From contig BCKC01000002.1 in NCBI GenBank assembly GCA_001600455.1, forward strand, positions 1,612,001 to 1,676,000: a stretch of 64,000 nt of DNA. The letters are read 5' to 3'. A program made the position numbers and the translations under genes. Source of the DNA: Endocalyx cinctus (taxonomy: Eukaryota; Ascomycota; Sordariomycetes; Amphisphaeriales; Apiosporaceae). Below, piece after piece: positions 38,501 to 49,948 of this stretch. Below the pieces are notes generated by a model. The model was not told the DNA's origin and made no database searches. It saw only the letters and a list, made by a program, of their open reading frames with translations. The stretch's first letter is position 1. Each line of letters starts with the position of its first letter.

Positions 38501-38940
38501 AGTTTCAATAAAAAAAATAAAATAAAAAAAGGTCATACCAGGTCAAAACCAGGGTCCCTGTATCGAGTGTTCACTCGTCTACATTCTTGAATTATTTTCT
38601 TCACTTTGCGGGAGCATTCTTCTCGAGCACGTTCGTAACCGGCGCTAAGCAGCTCGTTGGGACGTTCAGGGGCACTCGGAAGCGGAACGGGATCGAAAGG
38701 TAAGATAGAGAGCGCTTTGGAGAATTGCTTGCTATTGAAACGTCTCCATATCTTATTGATGCTCTGCTGAGGGGGCTTTCTCTTCTTTTTCTTCTTTTGG
38801 TTCTGCGTACTGCTAGGAGTAGTAGACTTTTTCGGAGGAGGTTCGTCGGAGGAGCTCGATGAACTATATCCAAACCGGCCGAGGTCTTTCTTGTCTCGGG
38901 GAGAAGACTTGACCGAACGTTCGGATTCTGAAGAAGGCAT
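35585..38940 (-). CDS. Calpain-like cysteine protease with long charged tail
   Basis: Family C2 (calpain) cysteine protease, which normally makes limited, signal-dependent cuts in substrate proteins. Exons are 38940-38539, 38469-38196, 38140-37603 and 37550-35585, giving 1059 residues with consistent phases. The catalytic triad is present: Cys200 in QGSLGNCWF, His385 in EGHAYVVMD and Asn406 in NPWG. The N-terminal 130 residues are Ser/Lys-rich and basic. After the protease core comes a calpain-type beta-sandwich region, then about 400 residues of very charged, probably coiled and disordered sequence: a Lys/Glu-rich helix-like stretch, a Pro-rich patch and Asp/Glu-rich repeats. It differs from the pH-signalling calpain PalB by this tail. 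No calcium-binding EF hands were seen. Substrates unknown. Confidence 0.92.
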
Positions 38941-39372
38941 TGTCGACTAGGAAGAGCTGTATTCGAAGGGGCAAGAGTCTTAAACTGTCATTGTTTAGTG
39001 TCAGCTTCTAGGTGTTAGGTTATATCGTCTTCATCTTATATCATACAATACATACCTGCAAGAGTGTGGCGCTGAAAGAGTGAGCACGTTCACAATGGAT
39101 AGCAACAGATAGCGCAAGCAAAGAGGTGCTAAAGGAGGGAGAGTATACGATGGATTGACAAGTTACAAATCACATTAATATGAACGAAAGGGGGGGGGGG
39201 AGGGAACGAGGCAGCAAGCAGGCAGCGGTGATGTGATGACTGGTTACCTCAAGCTGAAGGAGGAGTGCGGAGGAAGAATAAGAGGAAAGAGAGTAAGAAA
39301 TGTTGCCGGCTCAGTCAGGAACGAGGCAGAAGAGCCTCCATAAGAAGGTTTCGGGAAAGCATGCCTAGATCT

Positions 39373-39388
39373 CCCCCCCCCCCCCCCC
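39373..39388. repeat. C16 homopolymer
   Basis: Sixteen consecutive C, about 170 bases after an 11-G run (39190-39200), in the 5' flank of the calpain gene. G/C runs like these can form unusual structures and are hard to sequence. Confidence 0.9.
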
Positions 39389-42300
39389 GCCAGTAGCAAG
39401 CGGTATACTGGAGGCATGATTGGTAGATACCCCTAGTTGACCCTTTGCGAATCCCTCATCTGTTCTAGTAACCCTGGTGGCATGCCTATCAGTTCGTTGA
39501 GTGGATCTGCAAGATAGAACTAAATAGGAATCGCCGACGCAAAGGCTGGGCTTCCTAGACAAGGATGTGATGTACCGCGAGGCATTGTTGATTCGCGGTA
39601 TTGGTGTACATACAGACCGTCGTGTTATTTTAGAGGGCCGATGTAGGAATGTAATAATGTTATGTTATGTAGGATGGGGGATAACGCCTCACCGCACACC
39701 ATGTGGGCATGGGTTAATACAGATATGATCCTATTAGGGACGAGATCAACTAAACTTGATCGGCTCTGGGTCAATTAAGTTTTACTGGGAGAGAGAAAAG
39801 AAACGGTCAGAGCTACCAATCGCTAAAATATTACGGGGACATTCAACAACTAAAAATTCAGGGTCCTCGCCACTAGCGTTTATTTTAATGTGGTCTCAGG
39901 GCTGTTTAGCTTTTCCTCAAGGTTATTTTCAGGGGTCCAAATAAAAAGAAATGTTATTTTTTTATGAGATGCACGGAGTACAGGTATCCAGGGATCTTGA
40001 TATTCCCCCATATTCTGTCTGTATTATTATGTATGTATGTATGTACATACCTATACATGCCTAGGTAGTACGCAGTATAGATATCTAAGTACTCTGTAAG
40101 GATATATACATATCTTTTCCTTCTCCACTTGTAAAGTGTAATTACAGAATAGTTTACTGGGAAAGGTAACATTTTTAATGGTATAATTATAATTTCGTAT
40201 ACTTATAAATCAAAGCACGGCATACACGTATGTCCTAAGTGTAGTGTACTACCAAACTAAGTATATTATATTTAACAGGTACTTATTTAGTGATATCTAT
40301 CGTTATTTTAGCGGTACGAGGCAGCTACCCTGGGTAGATACACTAGGTTTACGTGTACTTAATGTCGGTAATCGTTTTCGTATACGTTGAAAACCTTAAG
40401 ATCTTACTTATCTCCAGCGCTCCTTTTGCTTATTATTAGTATCACCCACCTAATATAGGCAGCTGTACGAACGAAGATATAAAGCGAAAGGCTTCGAGAC
40501 AGAGCCGCGAACCACCAATTGATTTCTCATCTTTTTCTTTTCTTCTGCTTTTTCTCCATCGTCTTTCTTTCATCTGAGAAGTAAGCAAGCAAGGCTTTTA
40601 GTTTTAGCCCCCACCACCTAAGTCGTTTGATAGGTGTTATCGTTGCCTCACTGACTCACTTAGGCTGGCTGGCTGGTAGGCCTTTGCATGATTATAAATA
40701 CCCGTTACGCTTTGATAGAGCCACGTTTCTTGTATGTTGAGGACTTTTGTATACTTCTCTAACAGGTCAACATTTCACGTGTATACAAGAATAAAAATAA
40801 ATAAATAAATAAATAATAACGGAACAACGCCGACTCCAATTTTCAGAAACGTCAAAAGCATGAAGATGTTCAAAAAGTGGACAAAAGTTTCATTGGAGAG
40901 ATAGATCGAGTAGTATGGGTATAACGACATCTTATTTTTGGAGTACATATACTACATAACCAAGCAGAGAAACCCATGTCACTATTTGTTTTCCTAATCG
41001 TCTTGTACCACAAGTATAGAGACTTTTGCAAGCAGTGCCTTACCTGCCTACGCTTTAGTTCGGAACCGGTAAATGAGGCGCCACGATAGATCGCTGGGGC
41101 TCCTTGATATCTTATTCGTCACCCATTCTTATCGTCAGCCAAAATGCAACCTCCGACCAACAATTTTCTTCTTTGGAGAACGAAGCTAAGAGACGGGAGA
41201 GCAAATACGACAGCATTCTGCGTGATCTGTTCAATAAAACCCATTTTTAGTTGCATTCGTACTTTTCAAAGTAACCCTCGTGTGGCCCCCCTCTTCCGAC
41301 AAATACCCATACACATATACACAAAATCTGAGTTTTAAGGGTTCAGTGCTACCTCTCGAGCTTCTGATATACATGATGCAAGTTCGACTTGTTGCTGACA
41401 CCGCCCACTGATATCGGTCCACGACGATAGTAATGCAGGACGATTAGGAGTGACGAGGCGAGCTCTTACACGAATGGTTATCGTTCGACTCGACATTTTC
41501 TTCATCCTGACCACCATAAAATTTGGGGGCCGTAGCCAAAAGGCTAGGATTCGTTCTTTTCTATACTAGGTTAACATTGATCATTCTGTCACGCGTTGAA
41601 GAATCTAACTAAAGCGTTTCTAGGTCATGTGTGCAACCTCTATCAATTCTCCTAAATGATAAACCTACTATCCTTAGCAAGCTAAAAGATGCAGTAATAT
41701 ATCATGCAATTTTAAACATGAATCGTATGTCAAAGAAGAAGAGATAAAAAAAAAGAAAAAGGGTTCTCCATGAATGGTAGGATTACTGAATACGATTAAT
41801 TGTCTTAAAGCGGTAAAACATAGGTACCATACCACCGAATTAATTGTGGAATATACCGGGGAACCCTTGGGGGCCGATAGCCGGACCTGGCAGCCTGGGT
41901 TTTGGCGCCGACTGGAGAAGCTGTGTAAAGGAGGGGAACCTAGCTGGCTTAGCACCGCGACACCCACTATTTATTTATCTACACTATAACCAGACTGTAT
42001 ATATTCCTTATTATTGTCGCAGCTACTAAAAATTCCTTGGAACTGATAAGGGATAAAGATCCAAAAATCTCCTTGATCTTTTTTTTTTTGACCTCTGTTG
42101 AGGATCTACGGTGGATTTTCCATCTTGTTGTTTCAAGATTTTTGCCACCGACCTCTAAGTCGGTGTCCGGTAAGCCAAAGTGCGAAAATCTTCCGTACCA
42201 TCCGACGCCATTTTATGTAGGAAAAGATCACAAGAGAAATAAGAAAAATGTTAGACAGCGCTCGGAGCTTCTGACTAATCCATTGTATGATTTGCCCATT

Positions 42301-43331
42301 CAATCTCATCTCCACTTCCTCGGTCTTGGGTCGTGTTCCTTCAACCGGCTATCATCGTCAGGCAAAACGGGCGAGAGCATAAACTCAAGCATGAGCGGGT
42401 GCTAGGTGACTTCGTAGCCCGTGACCACCAACGTTAGGGAAACGCAGCCCGACCGGGAATAATACACGTACCGCTTTCCACAAGGCTGGGCGTAATAGCA
42501 TAATTTGCGAGTTTGCGGGTTTGTGCGGTCTATTGGTCCGTCTCCCAGTAGCTGATATGTGAAGAGGTGCGTGAGGCTTTGTTTTTGATACACGGGGTTT
42601 TATTTAGGCAGCCAACGAACGCGATTTGCGTACGTTCGTGCATAATATACAATAAATAACACACCGAATATAATGGCTAGCTCCTACCAATCATCACACA
42701 GAAACTCACCACACTGAAATCTTGCGAAGTCGTACTCGCCCCGAGCGGCATCATGAAGTGAGTGCTTCATAATTTTTAGGGCCTCGTGTCATTATTCTGG
42801 CCCGGGTCGATGTAGATTCAGCCGCATGGTTGATTGCAGAACTCACATCTCTAATTTTAGTGTGTTTTTGTTTTTTCCATTTTCCTAACTCAACCGTTAC
42901 GTCGAAGCACATCAGCCCCTTCAGCACGTATCTTGTTTATATCTATCGATTCATGTCCTTATATTGAAGGCAGTTCTAACATTGTGGATACCATTAAGAA
43001 TTTATCACGTAAGGTCTATATAGACCAACAGATGTAACCTTACCAGAAAGCGACAAAATGCTTAAAGTCGTCGAAGGTTACTACAAGTAGAAGGAAGCGC
43101 CCCCATTTAATATCAGGGGGCCCCTTTAACGGATCTTTCGTCTTGAATGAGTCGAGGGTGAACAAGAGATAATAGTGGCAGGTTGATTCCAATTGGAAGT
43201 CATATTTATATCTTTCGATAGGTCTAAGCCATGGGGAGAGGTTTTGATTATATGTATAATCATAGGACTACTTCACCGTCTATCAACCATGGTATGTTCA
43301 CCTGAATGGAAATGCTTATCAACGCGCCTAT

Positions 43332-43787
43332 GTGAAACCAAACCACTCAGCAAAGTTGTTGTGGCTTTGTCGTTATCATCGGATACGACATTGCAATGAT
43401 AATGCGAATAAGTTTCGGATATATCCCACGCTGTCTAAATATCTGGTCTTTGATCCCCTGGCTCCCTTTGTTTCGAACACCTTGTCGGATAAGGCAAAGA
43501 TGCTGTCGCAAATTTATATCCGTATCCAGACTGTGTTACGTCGCCCGTGGGACCCTATTTGGCGGTATACGGCCGTTCTCGATGCTTCTTTCTATGATGG
43601 CTCGATCGAGAATGAGCAATTTGGCAGAGCTGACGATTTGAGTCAACTGAGCAAGTATTCGCGGTTTGCATCTTATGCCACCGACCAGTCTTTCATTTAC
43701 TGTATGCAATTGCCTGCGTTAGCCTATACCAGGTTCGATCAGTACCCGAAAGAGAGAAAAAAAAAAAGAAGTGAGAGGTATATGTAG
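43332..43787 (+). CDS. Possible hypothetical protein (unsupported open frame)
   Basis: A 151-codon open frame in the large gene-poor region, starting at an ATG and ending in a Lys/Arg-rich tail. I recognise no domain. The composition is less biased than other frames nearby, and two stretches (residues 40-75 and 95-125) read like ordinary protein. There are no supporting splice partners, and it could well be chance or the relic of a lost gene. Confidence 0.2.
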   Translation: MKPNHSAKLLWLCRYHRIRHCNDNANKFRIYPTLSKYLVFDPLAPFVSNTLSDKAKMLSQIYIRIQTVLRRPWDPIWRYTAVLDASFYDGSIENEQFGRADDLSQLSKYSRFASYATDQSFIYCMQLPALAYTRFDQYPKERKKKRSERYM

Positions 43788-44212
43788 CAGCTCAGTACAA
43801 CTAATAAGTGCATCTGAGATGGTAGGCAGGTGTTGATAGATAGAGCACTGAGTGAGTAGTTCCCTTACAAAAAAAAAAAAAATGAATATATCTGCATCGA
43901 CAACTGAGGAAGGTAAGTAAATAAATAATGACGATAGATGGATATGGATATACATGTTGGCTTAGTAGCGCCACCAAGGCGCAAATAAGATTGCGGATAT
44001 GATGATATGACAATTTATTGTATTTGAAAATAAGAAATCAGTCAATAGAATCGTGTCAATGCTCTTTATTTTCAGTCAGCCACATCGTTGCTCAGATCCA
44101 ACTCATCGATATAATATATTATCGAATAATTTTAATTTCGCCAATTGTCTTCGCTTTTTTACCCCATTCTTCTCTACTGCGGATACACGAAACGGATGAG
44201 GTCATCAACAAG

Positions 44213-44273
44213 CTCTCTCTCTCTCTCTCTCTCTCCTCTCTTTTTTTTCTCTCTTTTTCTCTCTCTTTCTCTC
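44213..44273. repeat. CT-rich microsatellite tract
   Basis: Begins with about eleven CT units and continues as a mixed C/T stretch of some 60 bases. Non-coding, upstream of the Zn2Cys6 gene at 45.3 kb. Confidence 0.9.
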
Positions 44274-45333
44274 GCCCTATCCCACTACAAGTCAACGTTT
44301 AGTTCCGAGTACGTCTATATAAACAGATGAGTAAGAATTACCGTGTCTGAGTAATGAATCGGGAATTTAACGATTCCTCATTTGATCTTAATAAATTTTT
44401 TGAACAGCAAGCAAATACCTTGAAGGACGCGAAGATAGATAGTATCAACCTCCTGCATGGGTTGCACATGGCTAAAAAGCCAACCAACCCAGTCAATACT
44501 CTCCCAACCCCTCAAAATTTTTGATCTACATATACGTACTCAATCAATTTGTTCGCTCGTTCGCGGCCAAATCTTGGCCCATCGGAGATTTATTTTTATT
44601 GTTATCGACAAAGGCCTCAGTCAATAAATCCCCTCCAACAGTCCTTACTGGCTTTGGTTGATACCCTCCTCTCGAAAAAGAAAGAAAAAGAGTTACCTTA
44701 ACCGTCCAATTTGTGTGAGGATCCCTGTTCATATACCCTTGTCCCTTGCTCGTCATATTTTCACATCTCTAGATTTAATTTTAAAATATATATATATATA
44801 CGCAAGAACTATATGAGGAAAAGAATCTAAAAAAAAAAAAAAAAAAAAAATCAAATCTACGTATCTCTAAAAAGGCGTTATGTGAGCTAGGTTAAATCGA
44901 GTTCAATTCCTGTCCTCGTTATCCACCTCCTCATATCCTTTAAAATCCACTCAAGAAGCCCGGGGGTGATTCATCTTACAAGTAAACTAAAACTTAGAAA
45001 ACGGGGACAGCCATTATCTCAAATTTGCTCGAAAAGATCTGGTCTTAAAACTTCATATGGAAATCTGATCTGACGACTCACGACCCGTACCTTTTATTTT
45101 GGAGCCCTCTCTACCCCGCTACTACGACACGCGACATGAATGGCAATAATTTCACTTGTTAATCTCGAATGCACTCAATTTAAGCTCATAAATCTTACCT
45201 CCCCACTCTTTAAGTCTATTTAAAGCTTCTTTAAGGCCTGCTCGACGGATTATTAGACTACTTTTTAAAACAAAATCGCGTGGTAAACAAGCTTCCCTCG
45301 TTCGGTGGGTGCGAAAAAAAAAATACCTAAGTC

Positions 45334-47506
45334 ATGACATCTTATTCTTCAGAAGCGCAACATTCATCCTCGTCGAATGAGGCGAGTCCGCAGGGTGACT
45401 TCTATAACGGATATGGTTCTGCAAACGTAAATGGGCAACCATCCCATCAAGCGGTTGGGGAATCCCAGTCTCAGCCCTCGTCGGTTCCTACGCCGACCGT
45501 TCCCGCCGCCTGCCTTGCTTGTGTGAGTAGCAATGAAATATTACGGTGGATTCATTCCGTCTCACTCAAGTGAAGGTTATATTGCATTATATACTAACTA
45601 ATGCTAAATCTCGTTGATTGCGAAAAATAAAAAAGAGGGGTAAACATCTCAAATGCGACGGATCGAATCCGTGCTCCCGATGTCAGGCGAGCAATTCCGA
45701 GTGCGTCTACGTAGCTTCGCGGCGCGGATACAAGGGACCGAGAAGACAGACGGCCGCTAATCCTAACAAACGTCATGCGTCCGACTCGCCACCATCCGCC
45801 GGCGGCGACAACTGTCCTATGCTCTTAGGCGCCCAGGTCGCATCGACGACGTCAACCGCTCCTCGATTAGGGGCTTTCAACCCGGCCTTCGCGATAGCAG
45901 CAACCCCGAACACACCCTTTGTGACGACCCCGGGTCTGAACAGCATTCAGCTGTATAATAACCCCTACCTGAACGGCGCCACGGGGGCTTTGGTAGAGAC
46001 CGGCGGCGGTACTCCGTGGTCTTCCCACCAGACCATTCCCGAACGCTGCCTCGACTCGTTTTACTACCACTTCTTCCCCGGACATCCCTCGGTCCTGCCG
46101 AAGGAGCAGCTTTTGAAGATGTCGAAGGAGAGGAACTTGGACCACCTTCTCGCCGCGATGCGGTGGGCCGGCTCGCTCTACTTCGACGCCGGCCCGTCTC
46201 GGGCGACCTTTTTCGAGGAGGCGATGCGGCTCGTCAAATCGCCGGATACCGCCAAGGACGGATTCTTGATACAGGCGATGGTGGTCCTCCTCGTCGGCCT
46301 CGACGGGAGCTGGGAGCAGGAGAAGGCGAGGGACCTCCTCTCGACCGTCGAGCGCATCGCCATCGAAATCGGGCTATATACGCGCGCCTTCGCCACCATG
46401 TACGGATGTGGGAACCCTAGATTGGAGGAGAGCTGGCGCCGCACGTGGTGGGATCTTTTCGTAGTCGATGGCATGGTCGCCGGAGTCCATAGACAGACGA
46501 ACTTCCTTCTCTTCGACATTGTTTCCGATGTCGGTCTGCCTTGCGAAGAGCATGATTATTTAGCAGGAGTAAGTCAAAAGATTCCATATAACCGAAAATT
46601 CTTTGAACTGACTCGACCCCTTGACGTACAGACTATCCCCCGACCCATGTATCTCGAGGACTTCGATGATAAGATATTCTCCGGCGAAACACGTGAATTC
46701 TCGTCTTTCGCGTACCGTGTCGCCTCGATAAGAAACCTGGGCCGGATGATGAGAATGCCGAACAGTAGTTTCCCCACCGATGGTAACATCGACCGAATGG
46801 AGTCGCTATTATCAAACTGGAGGATGCACCTCCCGGAATCGAAGAGACATAGCTTGAATAAAGACTGTCAGCTAGACGAGATGATGTTCCAAGCGCACAT
46901 GATTAATCATGCGTAAGTTTTCCTTCCCCTTTTCTAAAATCGTCTGTTCAAATTGAGCCTTGAGAGGCTAAGAAAGTCAAACTCCTCTCTAGTTGCTCGA
47001 TAATATTGCATCAGCCCGCATCGCAACTTGATTCTTCACCTACCCGAGAGGTGACGGCCTGCGCGCCGCACCGGGACGTCCAGAGCGGCGAGAACTACAA
47101 CATCCACACCCGACACATCATCACGGCCGCCAGCGAGATCAGCAAGATGGTGACGTACAACGCGGTCATCACGCGCCACACGCACTTCTTCACCTGCGTG
47201 CTCACGCTCTCCTCGATCGTGCACCTGAGCAAGTGGGCCCTGTTCTTCACCCCGGACGAGGACGACCTGCGCGAGAAGATCCGGCTCAACATCGGCGCCC
47301 TCAATAAGCTGAGCGACGTCTGGAAGGCGGCTAAATGCGCCTCGGGCCAGGTGAAGGGGGTCGCTCAGGAGATCTACCGCGCTAAGAAGGCGCAGCAGAA
47401 CAATATCGAGATCTGGGCGAACTTTACCCAGGAGGAAATGATTAGCAGCATAGCCGCCGACGAGAACATCATGTCCGAGGTGAACATGCTCAGCAGCGGC
47501 CCTTGA
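45334..47506 (+). CDS. Zn2Cys6 (C6) fungal transcription factor
   Basis: Second C6 zinc-cluster regulator. Exons are 45334-45522, 45636-46912 and 46993-47506, giving 659 residues with consistent phases. The cluster is Cys60, 63, 70, 76, 79 and 86 (CX2CX6CX5CX2CX6C), followed by the basic linker SRRGYKGPRR. The first intron splits the cluster right after its second cysteine. The N-terminal 55 residues are Ser/Pro/Gln-rich. The middle region (WRRTWWDLFVVDGMVAG) belongs to the fungal-specific regulatory domain. The third exon is much more GC-rich than the first. The next gene downstream, in the same direction, is an ABCG transporter 2.4 kb away and is a possible target. Ligand and targets are unknown. 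Confidence 0.92.
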
Positions 47507-49948
47507 AAATGGGGTTTTCGTTTGCAAGCCCACTTTTTACGTTATTTTCAGAGATCACTAAGAGGGTCGGATACTGAATTGGAAAGTGCCTTTATGTTTA
47601 TTTATTTTTTGGTCCTGGTAGGAGGTGGTGTGGGTTGATACTTTGCATTTCGAGCCTTGCAAGGTATATTCCTGCAAGATGACGTTAAAAACTCAATCTT
47701 CATGCTTTATGCGTCGAGTAAAATGGTACGAATATGGGTTTTGGGCACGGAACGGACATGAAAAGTACAGGTGATTAGCAGACAATGGGAAGACGGAGTT
47801 CATATATGCAATCTTACGCCATGACATTAATCGTTAATACAGTCTCTACCTCCCATAGATTTCTGTTTTTCACTGATTGACTGTAAGGAAGTCCTTGTCT
47901 TTTTCTGGCCAAAATGGCAAGGCTTAAGCTGTGCATTTTACTCTGTACCGTACCGCTGAAACATAGGCGTCGGAGTGGTTCCCCCAACCCTACAGAACAC
48001 AAAGCTCAGTACCATCCTCCGTGGGGGTTGTCTTCAGCCCACCATAACTTTTGTTACATTTTTTTCAGCGCCCTAGAAGACTGCTCGGCGAGCTGAAAAC
48101 ACCGGGCTTTAGTGAAGATAGTCGCCGAATTCGTACGGCGACCCACCTATCCTACATGTTCACTCATATTTGACTGCAACCCTCGTCGAGCGATCGCTAG
48201 CCAATCGCCTGTTCCATGTGAATTTTTAGATTTTACCCGGAAGTTTATCCTGGTTACCCGTGATAGCCTTACAGTTTTCACTTCACATTGAGGGAAAAAA
48301 ATTGGTAGAATAATGATAGTGATTCGGCGAACAAAAAAGAGCGGATGATCTCAGCTCAGACAAGTTCGTCCCCGAAATTTTGAGTCAGCTTACTCTCACG
48401 CTTTTCCCCACTCAAGTCCAGAGACAGAGAAAAGATCGTACCAACACACATATACCTAAGAGAAAAGTGATATCTTCGAGGTTTATACATATCCCGCACT
48501 GCATTTTCAGGGGTATTGACATGCCAGTTCCGTCAGATCTTAGGTGCTCGTCCAATTAGGTCTTCGATCTGGCTAGATATTCTATAGTAGTGGTAAGCAG
48601 GCAACATATCTATCGTCATACCTTCTGCAAGGCCTTGGGCGTGATAATATATACTCGTCGGGTTCTATCTTCGGCGTCTTAGCCACGATGCTACGTAGTT
48701 AGCTATTCTCCGCGTAACATTTAGTGAGTAGCTTCGTGCGCAACGCTCCTTGCTCGCCGATCATTATGTTGTACCTCATCCGAATGGGCATCGTATTTCG
48801 AGGCTCAAAATTCTTGAAGGACCCTGCTTGCATATTTTCTTCTGCCTTATATGAAACTCACCCCTTTCATTCGCTTCGAAGATATAGTAGCCAGCTAAGC
48901 CCCGGTGGGCTGATCCGTTCTTCGCATGTGCGCATCTCTCGTTTCAATTTGATAACCTCAGCTTGACATGCCCTCTCTCAGAGTTTATTGAAGAGTTCGA
49001 CGGTCGGCAGGATTGATGCATGTTACTTGATGGCCTGAAATATTCAAGGTCAGCGGGGAGGTCAGAAGCTTATTCGTTCACATCTTACCAACACTTCCCG
49101 CTCATCAGCTTCCTTACTAAGACTTTGTTAGTGAGACATACTGTTTTTGACGTTGTCTATCACATCTCATCACACACCTGACTGAAATCTGCTCGAGGTA
49201 GCAGTCAATTTGTCTCTCTCTCTCTCTGATTATCATTTAAATTACGTATCTCACATGACAATGCGAGTTATTGGATCGAGTATCGGGCAATGCAATGCTA
49301 CCTCGTCATCACGATAACGCAGCCAGTACAGTGCCGGAATCCCCCAGCCTATCATCCGCCCTACGCCGACAATTGCAACCTAAATATAATAATGCCCAGA
49401 GACATATTATTTTAAGGTAACTAGCAAATCGAGTGGAGGCAGGGGGAACTTACCATCAGCCCGACCCTCCAGTACGGCCCCCGAGCCGTTCCTGAGCTCA
49501 CCGATTATATTGTGATAACATTCATGTTTTTTTATCCGCCTCTCCTTAACTAGTAAAGATCGTATCCGAGAATATTTATGGCGGAGCACATAAACCGGGA
49601 TGCTCAAAAGTGACCAACATCAACTGAATACGAGAGTTCTAATTGGCTTGAGTAGGGTTTAATCACATCACAGGCCTGAATTGCTCGCTGTCCTGGTAAA
49701 GTCCGAGTCTCAGCTGACAAAGTCGCGTCCACGCCGATTAGCAAGATGTAGTGCTTCTATTTCTACTTCTAGGGCTCTTTGACTTATTAAATTGTAATCA
49801 TATTTGAATGTGTTTTTCCTTCATCATACTCCGTCCTCTACGACTACTTGATAAGAGACTAGAAACCTTTTAAACCGACTTTAGTGCCACTTATCAACAT
49901 AATACTACCTATGCAGCCTTACTTGTATTAGTATCTTGATGAGGAGCA
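47507..49948. other. Intergenic region between regulator and ABC transporter
   Basis: 2.4 kb with no convincing gene; frames are short (up to 80 codons) and not recognisable. It contains a short CT repeat near 49213-49227. Confidence 0.5.

Larger units (their letters stand above)
38941..45333. other. 6.4 kb region without convincing genes
   Basis: A wide gap between the calpain (-) and Zn2Cys6 (+) genes. It contains a G11 run (39190-39200), a C16 run (39373-39388), AAAT units near 40794-40816, a CT-rich tract (44213-44273) and an A21 run (44830-44850). 40000-40480 is rich in TA steps, with repeated GTAT and CCTAGG motifs. The only frame of some length (43332-43787) is listed separately. Confidence 0.55.

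Noticed and set aside
47036..47533. 165-codon frame opposite the last exon of the second Zn2Cys6 gene
   Set aside because: Shadow frame; the plus-strand exon joins in frame with the regulator and reads as its conserved C-terminus.
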